A DNA stretch of 44,283 bases from Nevskia sp. (GTDB lineage: Bacteria > Pseudomonadota > Gammaproteobacteria > Nevskiales > Nevskiaceae). Below, one piece after another: positions 33,093 to 42,033 of the stretch. A program made the translations under genes and the position numbers. The stretch is from NCBI GenBank assembly GCA_028291645.1, contig JAQGNU010000216.1, positions 1 to 44,283 on the forward strand, given 5' to 3'. The notes below the pieces were generated by a model. That model worked only from the letters and a program-made list of their open reading frames with translations. It ran no database searches and had not been told where the DNA came from. Position 1 is the first letter of the stretch, and every line of letters begins with the position of its first letter.

Positions 33093-33908
33093 CTAGGCAG
33101 CGACCGGCGCTTCAATCTTGTAACGATCGGCCGCATGCCGGTGCGACAGATTCGGTTTCAGCGCTTCGCGTGCATCGATCAGCCTTTGCCAGTCGGCGAC
33201 ATTCGGCAAAGCCGGAACAGTCAGGCCTTCGCCTTGATCGAAACCGGCGAGTGCGGCATCCACCATTTCGTCGACTTCCATGATCATTTCGGCCGGCAGA
33301 TCGTGCAGTTCGACGCCAGAATCATCCCAGATCGCTGTGCGCGTAGCACCGGGCAATACCGTCTGCACCCGCACGCCGGAGCCGGCCACTTCCTGTTCGA
33401 GCACCTGGCTGAAGTGCAGCAGATACGCCTTGGTTCCACCGTAGACCGAGTTGCCTGGCTGCACCATCTGCGACATCACCGAGGCGATGTTGACGATGGC
33501 GCCGTGGCCACGCGCGACCAATCCCGGCACCGCTGCATGCGCAAGGCGCGTCGGCGCGACGATGTTCAGCTGGATTTCGCGATGCAGGCGCGCGATATCG
33601 GCATCCGCTAGCGGCCCGATTGTCGCGGTGCCGGCATTGTTGATCAGCAGGTTGATAGCGGCATCTTCGCGCAGCACTTTTTCGACCTGGGCGAGATCGC
33701 TTTCCGCGGTGAGATCGGCGGGCAGCACGCGTATCTGCACGCCGGTTTCGGCGCGCAGTTTCGTCGCCAGCTTTTCCAGATCGTCCTTTCTGCGCGCGAC
33801 GATCACCAGATCGTAGCCGCGGCGCGCCAGGCGGTCCGCATAGACCGCGCCGATGCCCGTCGATGCGCCGGTCACCAGCGCCGTACCCATTTTGTTCGAT
33901 TTGCTCAT
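33093..33908 (-). CDS. SDR-family oxidoreductase
   Basis: A 271-residue short-chain dehydrogenase of the type with TGASTGIG (13-20), NNAG (90-93), S143 and Y156/K160 in VYGGTKAY. The VYADRLARRGYDLVIVARR segment after the cofactor motif favours NADP. It diverges from a TetR regulator, with an 18-bp palindrome in the 168-nt spacer, suggesting TetR control. The C-terminal 50 residues are longer than in minimal SDRs and resemble the DltE-like group. Substrate unknown. Confidence 0.88.
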   Translation of the reverse strand: MSKSNKMGTALVTGASTGIGAVYADRLARRGYDLVIVARRKDDLEKLATKLRAETGVQIRVLPADLTAESDLAQVEKVLREDAAINLLINNAGTATIGPLADADIARLHREIQLNIVAPTRLAHAAVPGLVARGHGAIVNIASVMSQMVQPGNSVYGGTKAYLLHFSQVLEQEVAGSGVRVQTVLPGATRTAIWDDSGVELHDLPAEMIMEVDEMVDAALAGFDQGEGLTVPALPNVADWQRLIDAREALKPNLSHRHAADRYKIEAPVAA

Positions 33909-33936
33909 GTGACGACTCCGGTTGTGGCTTATTTGT

Positions 33937-33954
33937 GGATGATGATCATCATCC
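33937..33954. promoter_or_regulatory. TetR-type operator palindrome
   Basis: GGATGATGATCATCATCC is a perfect 18-bp palindrome, 29 nt before the SDR start and about 120 nt before the TetR gene. It is well placed to be the TetR operator controlling both genes. Confidence 0.6.
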
Positions 33955-33991
33955 TTTTTCAGGCTAGTCGATCTTGAATGTGGATGTCAAC

Positions 33992-33997
33992 TATAAT
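33992..33997 (+). promoter_or_regulatory. -10 element for the TetR gene
   Basis: A perfect TATAAT lies 79 nt upstream of the TetR-gene start. No matching -35 at normal spacing is clear, so the promoter assignment is tentative. Confidence 0.35.
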
Positions 33998-34076
33998 CCT
34001 CGATGATCGCAGACGACCGGCTCCTGGTGGCGCCGGCCCTGCCCGATCGAAAGACACCGGGGTTTGGAGAATCGCA

Positions 34077-34688
34077 ATGGGCTACTCGCAAGCCAGCAAA
34101 GCACAGACCCACCAGCGCGTGGTGCAGGCCGCGGCCGCGCAGTTCCGCCAGAACGGCATCGACGGCATCAGCCTCGCCGACCTGATGAAGGAACTGGGAC
34201 TCACCCACGGCGGCTTCTACAAACACTTCGGCTCGCGCGACGAACTGGTCGCCGAGGCAATCGACTACGCGCTGGAAGACAGCGAGCAGACGATGCGTGA
34301 GCTGCTGTTCAAGGGCGGCAAGCCGAACCTCGCGCGGTACCTGAAAACCTATCTGAGCGAAACGCATCGCGACAGTCGCGCGACCGGCTGCAGCTTTACC
34401 GCACTCGCCGGCGACGTCGCCCGCAAAGGCGAAGCGCTGCAGACCGCGATGGCCGAGCAGATCGAGCGCAATCTTGAACTGGTCGGCGAAGCACTCGATC
34501 AGGTACGTCCCGATCAGCGCCGGAATCAGGCGCTGCTCTTATTGAGTACGCTCTATGGCGCCTTGATGATGGCGCGCACGGTGGGTGATTCCGCACTGTC
34601 CCGCGAAATCCTGCGTAGCGTCCGCGATGTCCTGTTGGCGAAGGTTAACGCTGTGCCAGATGCACGCACGCGTTCACGTGCAGACTGA
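34077..34688 (+). CDS. TetR/AcrR-family transcriptional regulator
   Basis: A 203-residue repressor with the N-terminal HTH: VVQAAAAQFRQNGIDGISLADLMKELGLTHGGFYKHFGSRDELVAEAI (about 15-62). The remaining all-helical ligand-binding domain has the RATGCSFTALAGDVAR segment found in the TetR_C_13-like group. The start at 34077 follows a GGAGA site at 8 nt spacing. It is divergent from an SDR gene and convergent with an MFS transporter (gap 5 nt); the palindrome at 33937 is the likely operator. Confidence 0.9.
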   Translation: MGYSQASKAQTHQRVVQAAAAQFRQNGIDGISLADLMKELGLTHGGFYKHFGSRDELVAEAIDYALEDSEQTMRELLFKGGKPNLARYLKTYLSETHRDSRATGCSFTALAGDVARKGEALQTAMAEQIERNLELVGEALDQVRPDQRRNQALLLLSTLYGALMMARTVGDSALSREILRSVRDVLLAKVNAVPDARTRSRAD

Positions 34689-34693
34689 AACGT

Positions 34694-35878
34694 TCAACCT
34701 GCCGATTCGCGCACATCGCGCGCACTCAACTTCGGCCAACAGTTGGCCAGCAGCGTGATCAGGCCGAAGCCGAAACCGACCGCGCAGACCGCGTGCCAGC
34801 CGCCATAACTCCAGGCCCAGCTGCCGGTGATCGAACCGAGTGCGCCGCCGAGGAAGCGGCAGAACATATAGACACCGTTCAAGCGTGCCGCCGCTTTCGG
34901 GCAATGCGAGAACACTTCGGATTGATTGGCGATGTGATTGGCCTGCGCGCCGGTATCCAGCACCAGCACGCCGACGACCAGCAGCGGCAGCAGGCCTAGA
35001 CTGCCGAAATACAAGATGCCGAAAGCTGCCAGGCACAGCAGATTGGCCAGCAGCAAGGTAAACGGCGTGCCCTTCAGGTCGGATAGGCGGCCGGCGTAGG
35101 GTGCGGTCAATGCGCCGATCGCACCAACCACGCCGAAGGCGCCGGCGACCGCCGGACCGTAGCCGTAAGCCGGCGACTCCACCAGAAACGCCAGCGTGGT
35201 CCAGAACGCGCTGAACGCCGCGAACGAAGACGCCGCCGACAGACAGCTATGCCTGAGCGCCGGTATTTCGACGAAAAAGCGCAGCATCGATGCCAGCAGC
35301 CCGCGATACGACAGGCTGGTGTCGCGCACTTCCTGCTTGCCGAGATGCCGATGAATCAACCAGCCGATCACCAGCATCAGGGCCGCAGCCAGCAGGAACA
35401 CCCAGCGCCAGCCGAGCCAATTGCCGATCGCGCCGGACACGGTTCGCGCCAGCAGAATGCCGACCAGCAGTCCACCCTGCACGGTGCCGACCACGGTCGA
35501 ACGCTGCGCGGGTTCGGCCAAGCCGGCCGCATACGGAATGATGATCTGCGGCACGATCGTGGTCAGACCGATCAACAGGCTGGCGGCATAGAGCCAGGCG
35601 AGATTCATCGCGCTGGCCGCCGCCAACAGCGCCAGGCTGACGCCGCCGAGCAACAGCAGAATCAGCGAACGGCGCTCGCGCACGTCGGCCAGCGGCACGA
35701 TCAGCAGGATACCGATGCCGTAACCGATCTGGCACAGCGTCGCGATCAGTCCGGCCACATGTGCCGAGGAACCGAAGTAGCGCGCGAATTCACCGAGCAG
35801 CGGCTGGTTGTAATACGCGTTGGCAACGGTGGCGGCACATACGAAGCCGAGGAAACGGGTCGTCTTTCGATCAATCAC
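34694..35878 (-). CDS. MFS efflux transporter
   Basis: A 394-residue major facilitator superfamily protein with about 12 hydrophobic helices. The loop motif after helix 2 reads PLADVRERRSL, and PYAGRLSDLKGTPF is the equivalent loop in the second half. The sequence resembles the YbcL/YnfM-like drug or sugar efflux group. The start is GTG at 35878, with no closer ATG. It converges with the TetR gene. Substrate unknown; a solvent, drug or aldehyde is possible from the SDR/TetR context. Confidence 0.88.
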   Translation of the reverse strand: MIDRKTTRFLGFVCAATVANAYYNQPLLGEFARYFGSSAHVAGLIATLCQIGYGIGILLIVPLADVRERRSLILLLLGGVSLALLAAASAMNLAWLYAASLLIGLTTIVPQIIIPYAAGLAEPAQRSTVVGTVQGGLLVGILLARTVSGAIGNWLGWRWVFLLAAALMLVIGWLIHRHLGKQEVRDTSLSYRGLLASMLRFFVEIPALRHSCLSAASSFAAFSAFWTTLAFLVESPAYGYGPAVAGAFGVVGAIGALTAPYAGRLSDLKGTPFTLLLANLLCLAAFGILYFGSLGLLPLLVVGVLVLDTGAQANHIANQSEVFSHCPKAAARLNGVYMFCRFLGGALGSITGSWAWSYGGWHAVCAVGFGFGLITLLANCWPKLSARDVRESAG

Positions 35879-36104
35879 ACACTATCCAATCGCTGCCGCG
35901 GTTCAAAACAGTCGTCCATGATTCGAGGCCACAAAATTCGCGCACACCCTAGCCGCAAGCGCCGCCGGAAACCAGGCCGGCATCTGCACAAGTCCTTTGC
36001 GCACGGCGCCGAACGCGACAAACTGCCGGGATCGCGCCGCGGTCGTCAACACGCAGATCTCCAACCCGGGCCGAACATTTATACAATGCGGGACGAGGTG
36101 CGCA

Positions 36105-36431
36105 ATGCAAAGGCCGTTCAGCTACGTCTGGGAATTCGAAGTGACATCCGCAACGCTTGCGGAGTTCCAGCGGCACTATGGATCGGGCGGCAGCTGGGTC
36201 GCGCTATTCCGTCGGAGCCCGGCGTATATCGAGACACTTTTGCTACGGGATTGCGCGCGTCCTGAACGCTATCTGACGATCGATCGCTGGCAAAGTATCG
36301 AGGCCTATCGCGCGTTCCGCGAACAGTTCGCCGAGCAGTACGCAGCACTCGACCGTGCGTGCGAAGGTTTGACGCGGCGCGAAACCGATCTCGGTTCCTT
36401 CGACGAGCTCGCCGGTCAATCCGGCGGCTAA
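36105..36431 (+). CDS. Antibiotic biosynthesis monooxygenase-like protein
   Basis: A 108-residue ABM-type dimeric alpha/beta-barrel protein. The sequence YVWEFEVTSATLAEFQRHYGSGGSWVALFRRSPAYIETLLLRD, then RYLTIDRWQSIEAYRAFREQFAEQYAALDRACEGL gives the typical beta-alpha-beta-beta-alpha pattern. A GAGG ribosome site precedes ATG 36105; the longer frame upstream is not needed. Such proteins act on haem or small aromatic substrates or simply scavenge; the exact role is unknown. It stands between the MFS and OsmC genes. Confidence 0.78.
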   Translation: MQRPFSYVWEFEVTSATLAEFQRHYGSGGSWVALFRRSPAYIETLLLRDCARPERYLTIDRWQSIEAYRAFREQFAEQYAALDRACEGLTRRETDLGSFDELAGQSGG

Positions 36432-36526
36432 GCGTTCCACCGGGCCATCTCGAAAGCACAGCGTCGCGCGTGGATGGTTCGCGGCAATCTCCCGACTACC
36501 GCGAACCGTCGTCATTGCTGCGCGCT

Positions 36527-36952
36527 TCAGGTCAGCAGCGTCGCATCCAGCGTGATCTTCGCATTGAGCAGTTTCGATACCGGACAGCCGGCTTTCGCCT
36601 TCGCGGTGAGTTCCTCAAACTTAGCCTTGTCCGCGCCGGGAATCTTGGCTTTCAGTGTCAGATGCACCGCGGTGATCGCATAGCCGTCGTCGACTTTGTC
36701 GAGCGTCACCTCGGCCTTGGTCTCCATCTGCTCCGCAACCAGCTTGGCTTCGCCGAGGATCAGCGACAGCGCCATCGTGAAGCAGCCGGCGTGCGCCGCA
36801 CCGATCAGTTCCTCCGGATTGGTGCCGGGCTTGCCCTCGAAGCGACTGGCGAAGCCATAGGGATATTCCTTCAGTGCGCCGCTCTGCGTCGAGATCGCGC
36901 CCTTGCCGTCCTTGATCCCGCCTTTCCAGATTGCCGAGCCGTTGGTCTTCAT
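36527..36952 (-). CDS. OsmC-family peroxiredoxin
   Basis: A 141-residue OsmC-type protein that reduces organic hydroperoxides using two thiols. The peroxidatic cysteine is C57 in HAGCFTMAL and the resolving cysteine C123 in AGCPVSKL; GTNPEELIGAAHAG is the family signature. Its length and N-terminal WKGGIKDGKGAIST indicate OsmC rather than Ohr. The stop is close to the convergent ABM-like gene. Confidence 0.93.
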   Translation of the reverse strand: MKTNGSAIWKGGIKDGKGAISTQSGALKEYPYGFASRFEGKPGTNPEELIGAAHAGCFTMALSLILGEAKLVAEQMETKAEVTLDKVDDGYAITAVHLTLKAKIPGADKAKFEELTAKAKAGCPVSKLLNAKITLDATLLT

Positions 36953-37312
36953 GCCGCTTCTCCTGCGTTATCGTTTGGAGTGATTGGACAACAGATATGG
37001 GTCAATTGCATGAGGCGCTGATCCGAAGAGCAATCGCAGCTTCCGACAAGCCCTAAACCGTCGCCGATTGCAAGCCGCGCCCGGACCGCCGGATCAGCAG
37101 CACGATGAGCGCTGCGAACAGACAGGGACCGCAAATCTGTGGCGCAAGCCATTTCGCATTGGCAATGTTTTGGACGTTGCGATCCAAGACCACCCCTGCC
37201 CGGTTTGCGAGCATCGCTGCATGCCCGTGCAAGACCGTCACCGTCGAAGGCGAAAAGCCGGCCTGAGCGACAGGCCGGCGGCAGACGACCGCCGGCAAAT
37301 GGAGAAAAGCTT
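36953..37312. other. Intergenic region upstream of the TauD-type gene
   Basis: 360 nt with one minus-strand open frame (98 codons) that I cannot support; its last part ICGPCLFAALIVLLIRR looks like a membrane helix but has no ribosome site. A perfect 9-bp hairpin lies at 37257-37279. Confidence 0.4.
37257..37279 (+). repeat. Hairpin in the leader of the TauD-type gene
   Basis: GCCGGCCTG (37257-37265) and CAGGCCGGC (37271-37279) form a perfect 9-bp stem with loop AGCGA, ending 22 nt before the ribosome site. It could be a leader hairpin or an operator. No T-tract follows. Confidence 0.5.
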
Positions 37313-38209
37313 GTGTTGAACTTGGTGGAACCGCAGCACAACGCCGCACACAACGTACCCGCGCCGGTGACGCTGTGCCGGCGCGACCTCAAGCCGGGTT
37401 TCGGCAGTGAAATCCTCAATCTTGACCTGCCGACCGCGGACGCCGCGACGCTCGCCGCGGTGGTCGACACCTTCCATCGCACCGGCGCCATCCTGCTGCG
37501 CGGTCAGCAGATGACACCGCAGGATCTGCTGCAGTTCGTGCGCCTGTTCGGCCAGCCCGAAGGCCACACGCTGCAGGAATACACGCTGCCGGGATTCCCG
37601 GAGGTGTATGTGCTGTCGAATCGCGTCGTCAACGGCAAGCCGATCGGCGCGCACAACGACGGCGTGGTCTGGCACACCGACTACTCGTATCGCGAAGAGC
37701 CGGTGATGTGCACGATGCTGTACGCGGTAGAAGTGCCGGCGGAAGGCGCCGACACTTTGCTCGCCGACATCTGCGCGGCCTACGACGCGTTGCCCGAAGG
37801 CCAGCGCCGCCAGCTCGACCGCCTGATCGTGCATCACAGCTTTCGCCACTTCATGGAAAGCCGCGTCTACGGCAAGGCCGAGACCAGCCCGGAGTTGTTC
37901 GCACAGAATCCGGACGTATTCCATCCGCTGATCCGGCGTCATCCGGCGGATGGACGCAAGGCGCTATGGGTCAGCACCGGCACGGTCAAAGGCATCGTCG
38001 GCATGCCGGAGCCGCAGGGCTCGGCGCTGGTCGAAGAGCTCGTCGAGTTTGCCACGCAGGAGCGCTTCGTACACCGCCACAAGTGGCAGGTCGGCGACGT
38101 GCTGATGTGGGACAACCGCTGCACGTTGCATAGCGGCACGCTGTTCGACGATACGCAGTACATCCGCGAAATGCATCGTCTGTGGGTGAAAGGCGACAAA
38201 CCTTATTGA
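37313..38209 (+). CDS. TauD/TfdA-family dioxygenase
   Basis: A 298-residue Fe(II)/2-oxoglutarate-dependent oxygenase of the TauD/TfdA family. H121 and D123 in VWHTDYSY and the distal H273 in CTLHSG form the iron facial triad; R289 or R285 in the YIREMHRLW segment binds 2-oxoglutarate. The start is GTG with GGAG 8 nt upstream; an upstream in-frame extension lacks family similarity. The substrate of this branch ranges from taurine to herbicides and betaines, so it cannot be named. The isochorismatase-type gene follows on the same strand, 63 nt away. Confidence 0.9.
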   Translation: MLNLVEPQHNAAHNVPAPVTLCRRDLKPGFGSEILNLDLPTADAATLAAVVDTFHRTGAILLRGQQMTPQDLLQFVRLFGQPEGHTLQEYTLPGFPEVYVLSNRVVNGKPIGAHNDGVVWHTDYSYREEPVMCTMLYAVEVPAEGADTLLADICAAYDALPEGQRRQLDRLIVHHSFRHFMESRVYGKAETSPELFAQNPDVFHPLIRRHPADGRKALWVSTGTVKGIVGMPEPQGSALVEELVEFATQERFVHRHKWQVGDVLMWDNRCTLHSGTLFDDTQYIREMHRLWVKGDKPY

Positions 38210-38272
38210 GCGCGCCGCCATGCCCGCACACGCTGCGTCAGCGGCTCGATCGAACCTCAACGGAGCCTGACG

Positions 38273-39100
38273 ATGACGATCGACGTGGATACGCACCTGC
38301 AGCCCGAGCGACACGCGCTCGGCAACAGCCCGACCTATCGCTGGAGCGCCGACACAACGACAGTGGATATGTCGATGCCGCTGCCTCCGGTGCGGCGCGC
38401 ACAGATCGCCTGCACGCCGCAGAGCCTGATCGTCGATCTGAATCGCACCGCAATGATCGTCATCGACATGCAGAACGATTTCTGCGCTGGCACAGGCTGG
38501 GCAGCCACATTCGGGCCGGACTACCTGCAGGCGCGCACGCCAATCGCACCGCTGCAGAAACTGCTGCCGGCGCTGCGCGCGGCTTCGGTGCCGATCATCT
38601 GGCTCAACTGGGGCAACCGCCCCGACCTGCTGAACCTGCCACCGTCGCAGATCCACATCTGCAAACCCGATGGCAGCGGCCTCGGTTTCGGCGATGCGCT
38701 GCCAAACGGCTGCGGCAACGTGTTGCAGAAAGACAGCTGGTCGGCCGCGGTGATCGACGAGTTGCAGCCGCATGCAGACGACATCCATGTCGACAAAACT
38801 CGCATCAGTGGCTTCTTCGATACGCCGCTCGATACCATCCTGCGCAACCTCGGCGTGCGCACGCTGCTGTTCGCCGGCGTCAACACCGACCAGTGCGTGC
38901 TGTGCACGCTGACCGATGCGAGCTTTCTCGGTTACGGCTGCGTGCTGCTGAGCGACTGCTGCGCGACGGTATCGCCATCGTTTTGCACCGCCGCGGCGAT
39001 CTGGAATGTGCAGCGCTGTCTGGGTTTTGTCAGTGAGTCGCACCACGTACTGGATGGATTGAATGAAGGCGGTTACTGCAGCCACGACGCTGATCGGTGA
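38273..39100 (+). CDS. Isochorismatase-fold cysteine hydrolase, first copy
   Basis: A 275-residue amidohydrolase with the nucleophilic triad D65 (MIVIDMQNDF), K175 (HVDKTRISGF) and C208 (NTDQCVL). A 55-residue N-terminal extension precedes the core. It resembles the RutB/ureidoacrylate and biuret amidohydrolase group, which release carbamate or ammonia from ureido or amide compounds. A GGAG site is 7 nt from ATG. It lies 63 nt after the TauD gene, so both are probably co-transcribed. The second copy at 40013 belongs to the opposite-strand gene set. Confidence 0.88.
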   Translation: MTIDVDTHLQPERHALGNSPTYRWSADTTTVDMSMPLPPVRRAQIACTPQSLIVDLNRTAMIVIDMQNDFCAGTGWAATFGPDYLQARTPIAPLQKLLPALRAASVPIIWLNWGNRPDLLNLPPSQIHICKPDGSGLGFGDALPNGCGNVLQKDSWSAAVIDELQPHADDIHVDKTRISGFFDTPLDTILRNLGVRTLLFAGVNTDQCVLCTLTDASFLGYGCVLLSDCCATVSPSFCTAAAIWNVQRCLGFVSESHHVLDGLNEGGYCSHDADR

Positions 39101-39356
39101 TCTTCACCTATGACTTCAGGACGACATCGTCGGCGGCTCCTGTCGCTTCAACATCCATCGCACAACACGAGGGAAGCGGTTGTGCTGTCCTCTGACTTCT
39201 CCTTCGCACGGATGCAGACACGCCGCATCGCTACCGTCTAATCGAACCTTCGCTGCCGCATCCAGGTCGCGCAGGGCGAGTCAGCGGTTTTATCGCGCAA
39301 CCCGTCCTACAATTGCTTCGCCTTATTGCCTTAGGTCTCGACAAGGGGAGAAACCA

Positions 39357-39854
39357 ATGCGACCAGCAGTAACCCAGCGCGCTCATCCCGTCTTCGCCGT
39401 ACTGCTCGGCGGCAGCATCGCCGCGACCTTGGACCTCACTTACGCCTGCATCAGCAATGCCCAGTACGGCAAGACGCCGCTCTGGGTATTTCAGTCGGTC
39501 GCAACCGGCTGGCTTGGTTCACAAGCTTTTGCAAGCGGTCTTGCGGGAGGACTGCTCGGAGTGGCATCGCACTACTCGATCTTACTGATCGCAGCCTCGG
39601 TCTATTTCATGCTTAGTCGGCGGTTTCAGATCTTGCGCTCGCAGGCGGTTGCGTGCGGGGCTGTGTTCGGCGTGCTGGTCTATCTCTTCATGAACTTCGT
39701 TGTGCTGCCACTCTCCGCGTTCCCGTACAAGCTCTCGTATCCTCCGCTCAGACTCATCGAGGGTTTTGCGTCGCACGCGATGTTTGTCGGCATCCCGATC
39801 GCCGTCTGTATTCGCAGGTGGTCGCAGCCACGGCTCACTGCAGCAGGTGAGTAG
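39357..39854 (+). CDS. Four-helix membrane protein, unrecognised
   Basis: A 165-residue protein with about four transmembrane helices: residues 13-30, 45-75, 95-115 and 135-155. The pattern LLGGSIAATLDLTYACI ... WVFQSVATGWLGSQAFASGLAGGLLGVASHYSILLIAASVYF resembles a small DUF family of inner-membrane proteins. The start ATG follows AAGGGGAG. The upstream in-frame extension has no signal features and is not used. Function unknown; it may be independent of the flanking hydrolases. Confidence 0.75.
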   Translation: MRPAVTQRAHPVFAVLLGGSIAATLDLTYACISNAQYGKTPLWVFQSVATGWLGSQAFASGLAGGLLGVASHYSILLIAASVYFMLSRRFQILRSQAVACGAVFGVLVYLFMNFVVLPLSAFPYKLSYPPLRLIEGFASHAMFVGIPIAVCIRRWSQPRLTAAGE

Positions 39855-40012
39855 CAGATTTTGGCCTTGGCGCGCGTAGGCTGGGATGAAGCCGAGCGAA
39901 TCCCTGCGTACATGCGCTAAGGGGAGTCGGTGCTTTCTTGATTCGGGATATCGAAGGTCACTAAGGAGGCGGGAATTGCCAGCAGCCTCGATCCTTGTTC
40001 CAGATCGAACGG

Positions 40013-40687
40013 CTATCCGCCCAGCGCTTCCACCAGCGTCTGCGTCGTCGCCAGCAATGCGCAGTTCTTCGACAGATTATCCAGCGCCGAAACATGGATC
40101 GCCTCGCCGTAGCCGGCGCAGGCGTCGGCGATGATGAAGACGTCGTAGTCGCGGTGGAAGGCATCGCGCGCGGTGCAATCGACGCAGCACTCCGTGGTCA
40201 GGCCGATCATCACCAGTGCGCCGATGCCACGCCGTCGCAGCAATTCGTCGAGCGGCGTGCCGTGGAAGCCGTTGTATAGCGTCTTGCCGATTTCGAGATC
40301 GCCGGTTTGCGGGAACAGGCGGTAGTAGTCGGCGCCACGCGTGCCTTCACGGCAGACGGCGAGCGCGGAATCGGGATAGCCGCGACGTGCGTTGAGGCGC
40401 TTCGATGCGGCACTGTCGGTGTCTTCGCGCGTGATCACGCGCAGCCAGACGATCGTCATTCCCGCTGCGCGTGCGGCATCGATTGCGGTCGCCATGCGGT
40501 CGATCGACGGCTCGATCGCCGACATGTCGGCGCCGAAGCCGGCCATCGCACCGTCGGCAGCGGCGAAGTCGACCTGCACATCGACCACCACCAGCGCAGT
40601 ACGCGACGGATCGATCATCGCACGCAGCAGATCGGCGTCGCGCACCATTTCCAGCGGCGTCGACACGGCGTTCACGCCTGCCGCCAT
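40013..40687 (-). CDS. Isochorismatase-fold cysteine hydrolase, second copy
   Basis: A 224-residue hydrolase of the same superfamily as the 38273 gene but of different subtype. The triad is D36 (VVVDVQVDF), K135 (EIGKTLYNGF) and C168 (TTECCVD). The C-terminal CTARDAFHRDYDV is typical of biuret/N-carbamoyl or nicotinamidase-like enzymes. It is the last gene of the minus-strand group headed by the Rieske oxygenase, downstream of the formamidase (spacer 65 nt). Identical triad with low sequence similarity suggests successive hydrolysis steps rather than redundancy. Confidence 0.88.
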   Translation of the reverse strand: MAAGVNAVSTPLEMVRDADLLRAMIDPSRTALVVVDVQVDFAAADGAMAGFGADMSAIEPSIDRMATAIDAARAAGMTIVWLRVITREDTDSAASKRLNARRGYPDSALAVCREGTRGADYYRLFPQTGDLEIGKTLYNGFHGTPLDELLRRRGIGALVMIGLTTECCVDCTARDAFHRDYDVFIIADACAGYGEAIHVSALDNLSKNCALLATTQTLVEALGG

Positions 40688-40752
40688 CCACCGCGCGACA
40701 ACGCAGCGCTCGGCGTAACGGTAACCACCGCATCGGTTTCACACATCGGACG

Positions 40753-41829
40753 CTAACTCCGCTTCTTCGGAAAAATGCCGCGCGGCATGCGCACGTGAAT
40801 GCCCTGCCGGCCGTCGACCACCTGCGTCACCGCGAAATCCGCGGCGACGCTCATCAGCGAATACGCGTCGACTTTGGACAGGCCCTGATGCTCCGTCAAC
40901 AGTCCGAGCATGTCGACCGAGGCACTGCGCATCGCCAGGTTCAGGTCTTCGTTGAAGCCGTGCACGATCCAGCTGTCGGCGGTTTCCAGCAGCGGCGACG
41001 GAAAATCGAAATCCTTGCGCACGATGACCTGGAACAGCACGTTGAGCGAGGCTTCGATCGCGGTGCCGCTGAGTTCGCCGTCGCCCTGCGAGATGTGCGG
41101 ATCGCCGATCGAGAACAGCGCGCCGTCGACCATCACCGGGTAGTACATCGTCGCACCCGCACCGATGCGCCAGTTGTCGATGTTGCCGCCGTGCTTGCCG
41201 GGCGGAATGGTGCTGGTGCGGCCGTTGATGTCGGGCGCGACACCGGCAGTGCCGAGATGCGGACGCACCGGCACGCGTACGCCTTCGAGCGCGCTCTGGC
41301 GGTTGCACTCGGGGCAGTCGGTGATGGTGCCGGGGATCAGGTACTTGCCCGGAAAGTCGTAGGCATACAAAGCAGCGGCCTGGTTGGTGTTGGCATCGAG
41401 CTCGTAGATGGTGACGCGTTCGCGTTCGCCCATCTCCTGGTACAGATAGCCCCAGTTGGCAGCAAGGTTGGAGCCGTAGTTGTTGCGCGGCGTCATCCGC
41501 AGGTAGCGCACTTCGAGGATATCGCCGGGCCTGGCACCTTCGACATAGATCGGCCCGGTCATGATGTGCACGCCCGGATTGCGATCCTCTTCCGGAATCT
41601 CGCGGAAGATGCGGCGGATGCCTGCGTCCATCATCAAGTGCGGTGCATCGCCGGCGTGGTGCGTGATCGCCTCGGCCTGGATCAGATCGCCGCTTCTGAC
41701 TTTCAGCACCGGCGGCTGCGCCGGATCGAAGTAGCCCCAGTGAACCGTCTCTGGGCTTGCGGTCAACCGGTGCAGGTCGCTCGGAATCGTCTCTTGCCGC
41801 ACCACCGTTTCGTCACAGATCAGCGCCAT
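40753..41829 (-). CDS. Formamidase/acetamidase family protein
   Basis: A 358-residue enzyme of the FmdA/AmdA family that hydrolyses small amides to the acid and ammonia. Motifs include HHAGDAPHLMMD, GPIYVEGARPGDILEVRYL, GRTSTIPPGKHGGNIDNW, GDPHISQGDGEL and the C-terminal GRQGIHVRMPRGIFPKK. A cysteine pair in TITDCPECNRQ (about 170-180) may bind a metal. It lies in the minus-strand run between the extradiol dioxygenase and a cysteine hydrolase, suggesting release of ammonia from an amide formed by ring opening. Confidence 0.9.
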   Translation of the reverse strand: MALICDETVVRQETIPSDLHRLTASPETVHWGYFDPAQPPVLKVRSGDLIQAEAITHHAGDAPHLMMDAGIRRIFREIPEEDRNPGVHIMTGPIYVEGARPGDILEVRYLRMTPRNNYGSNLAANWGYLYQEMGERERVTIYELDANTNQAAALYAYDFPGKYLIPGTITDCPECNRQSALEGVRVPVRPHLGTAGVAPDINGRTSTIPPGKHGGNIDNWRIGAGATMYYPVMVDGALFSIGDPHISQGDGELSGTAIEASLNVLFQVIVRKDFDFPSPLLETADSWIVHGFNEDLNLAMRSASVDMLGLLTEHQGLSKVDAYSLMSVAADFAVTQVVDGRQGIHVRMPRGIFPKKRS

Positions 41830-42033
41830 CGTGTTCGTTCTCCCTGAAGCATCTAGCCATCATTGCCGAGACGCTCCACCGTGGAGCGTACGGATAGCTG
41901 TAGCAACGACAGTAGCAATCGGCCGAAGCCAGGGTCTTGTCCGCAAACGCATGATTCATTGCCGGCTTGTGGATGCGGACTACGCGTGGGCCACGCAACT
42001 TGTGGGCAAATCTCGAGCCTGTACCGACACCAC

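Noticed and set aside
37053-37349. A 98-codon minus-strand ORF ending in a membrane-like segment
   Set aside because: No ribosome site, an unconvincing N-terminal part and overlap with the TauD start region; kept only as a note on the spacer.
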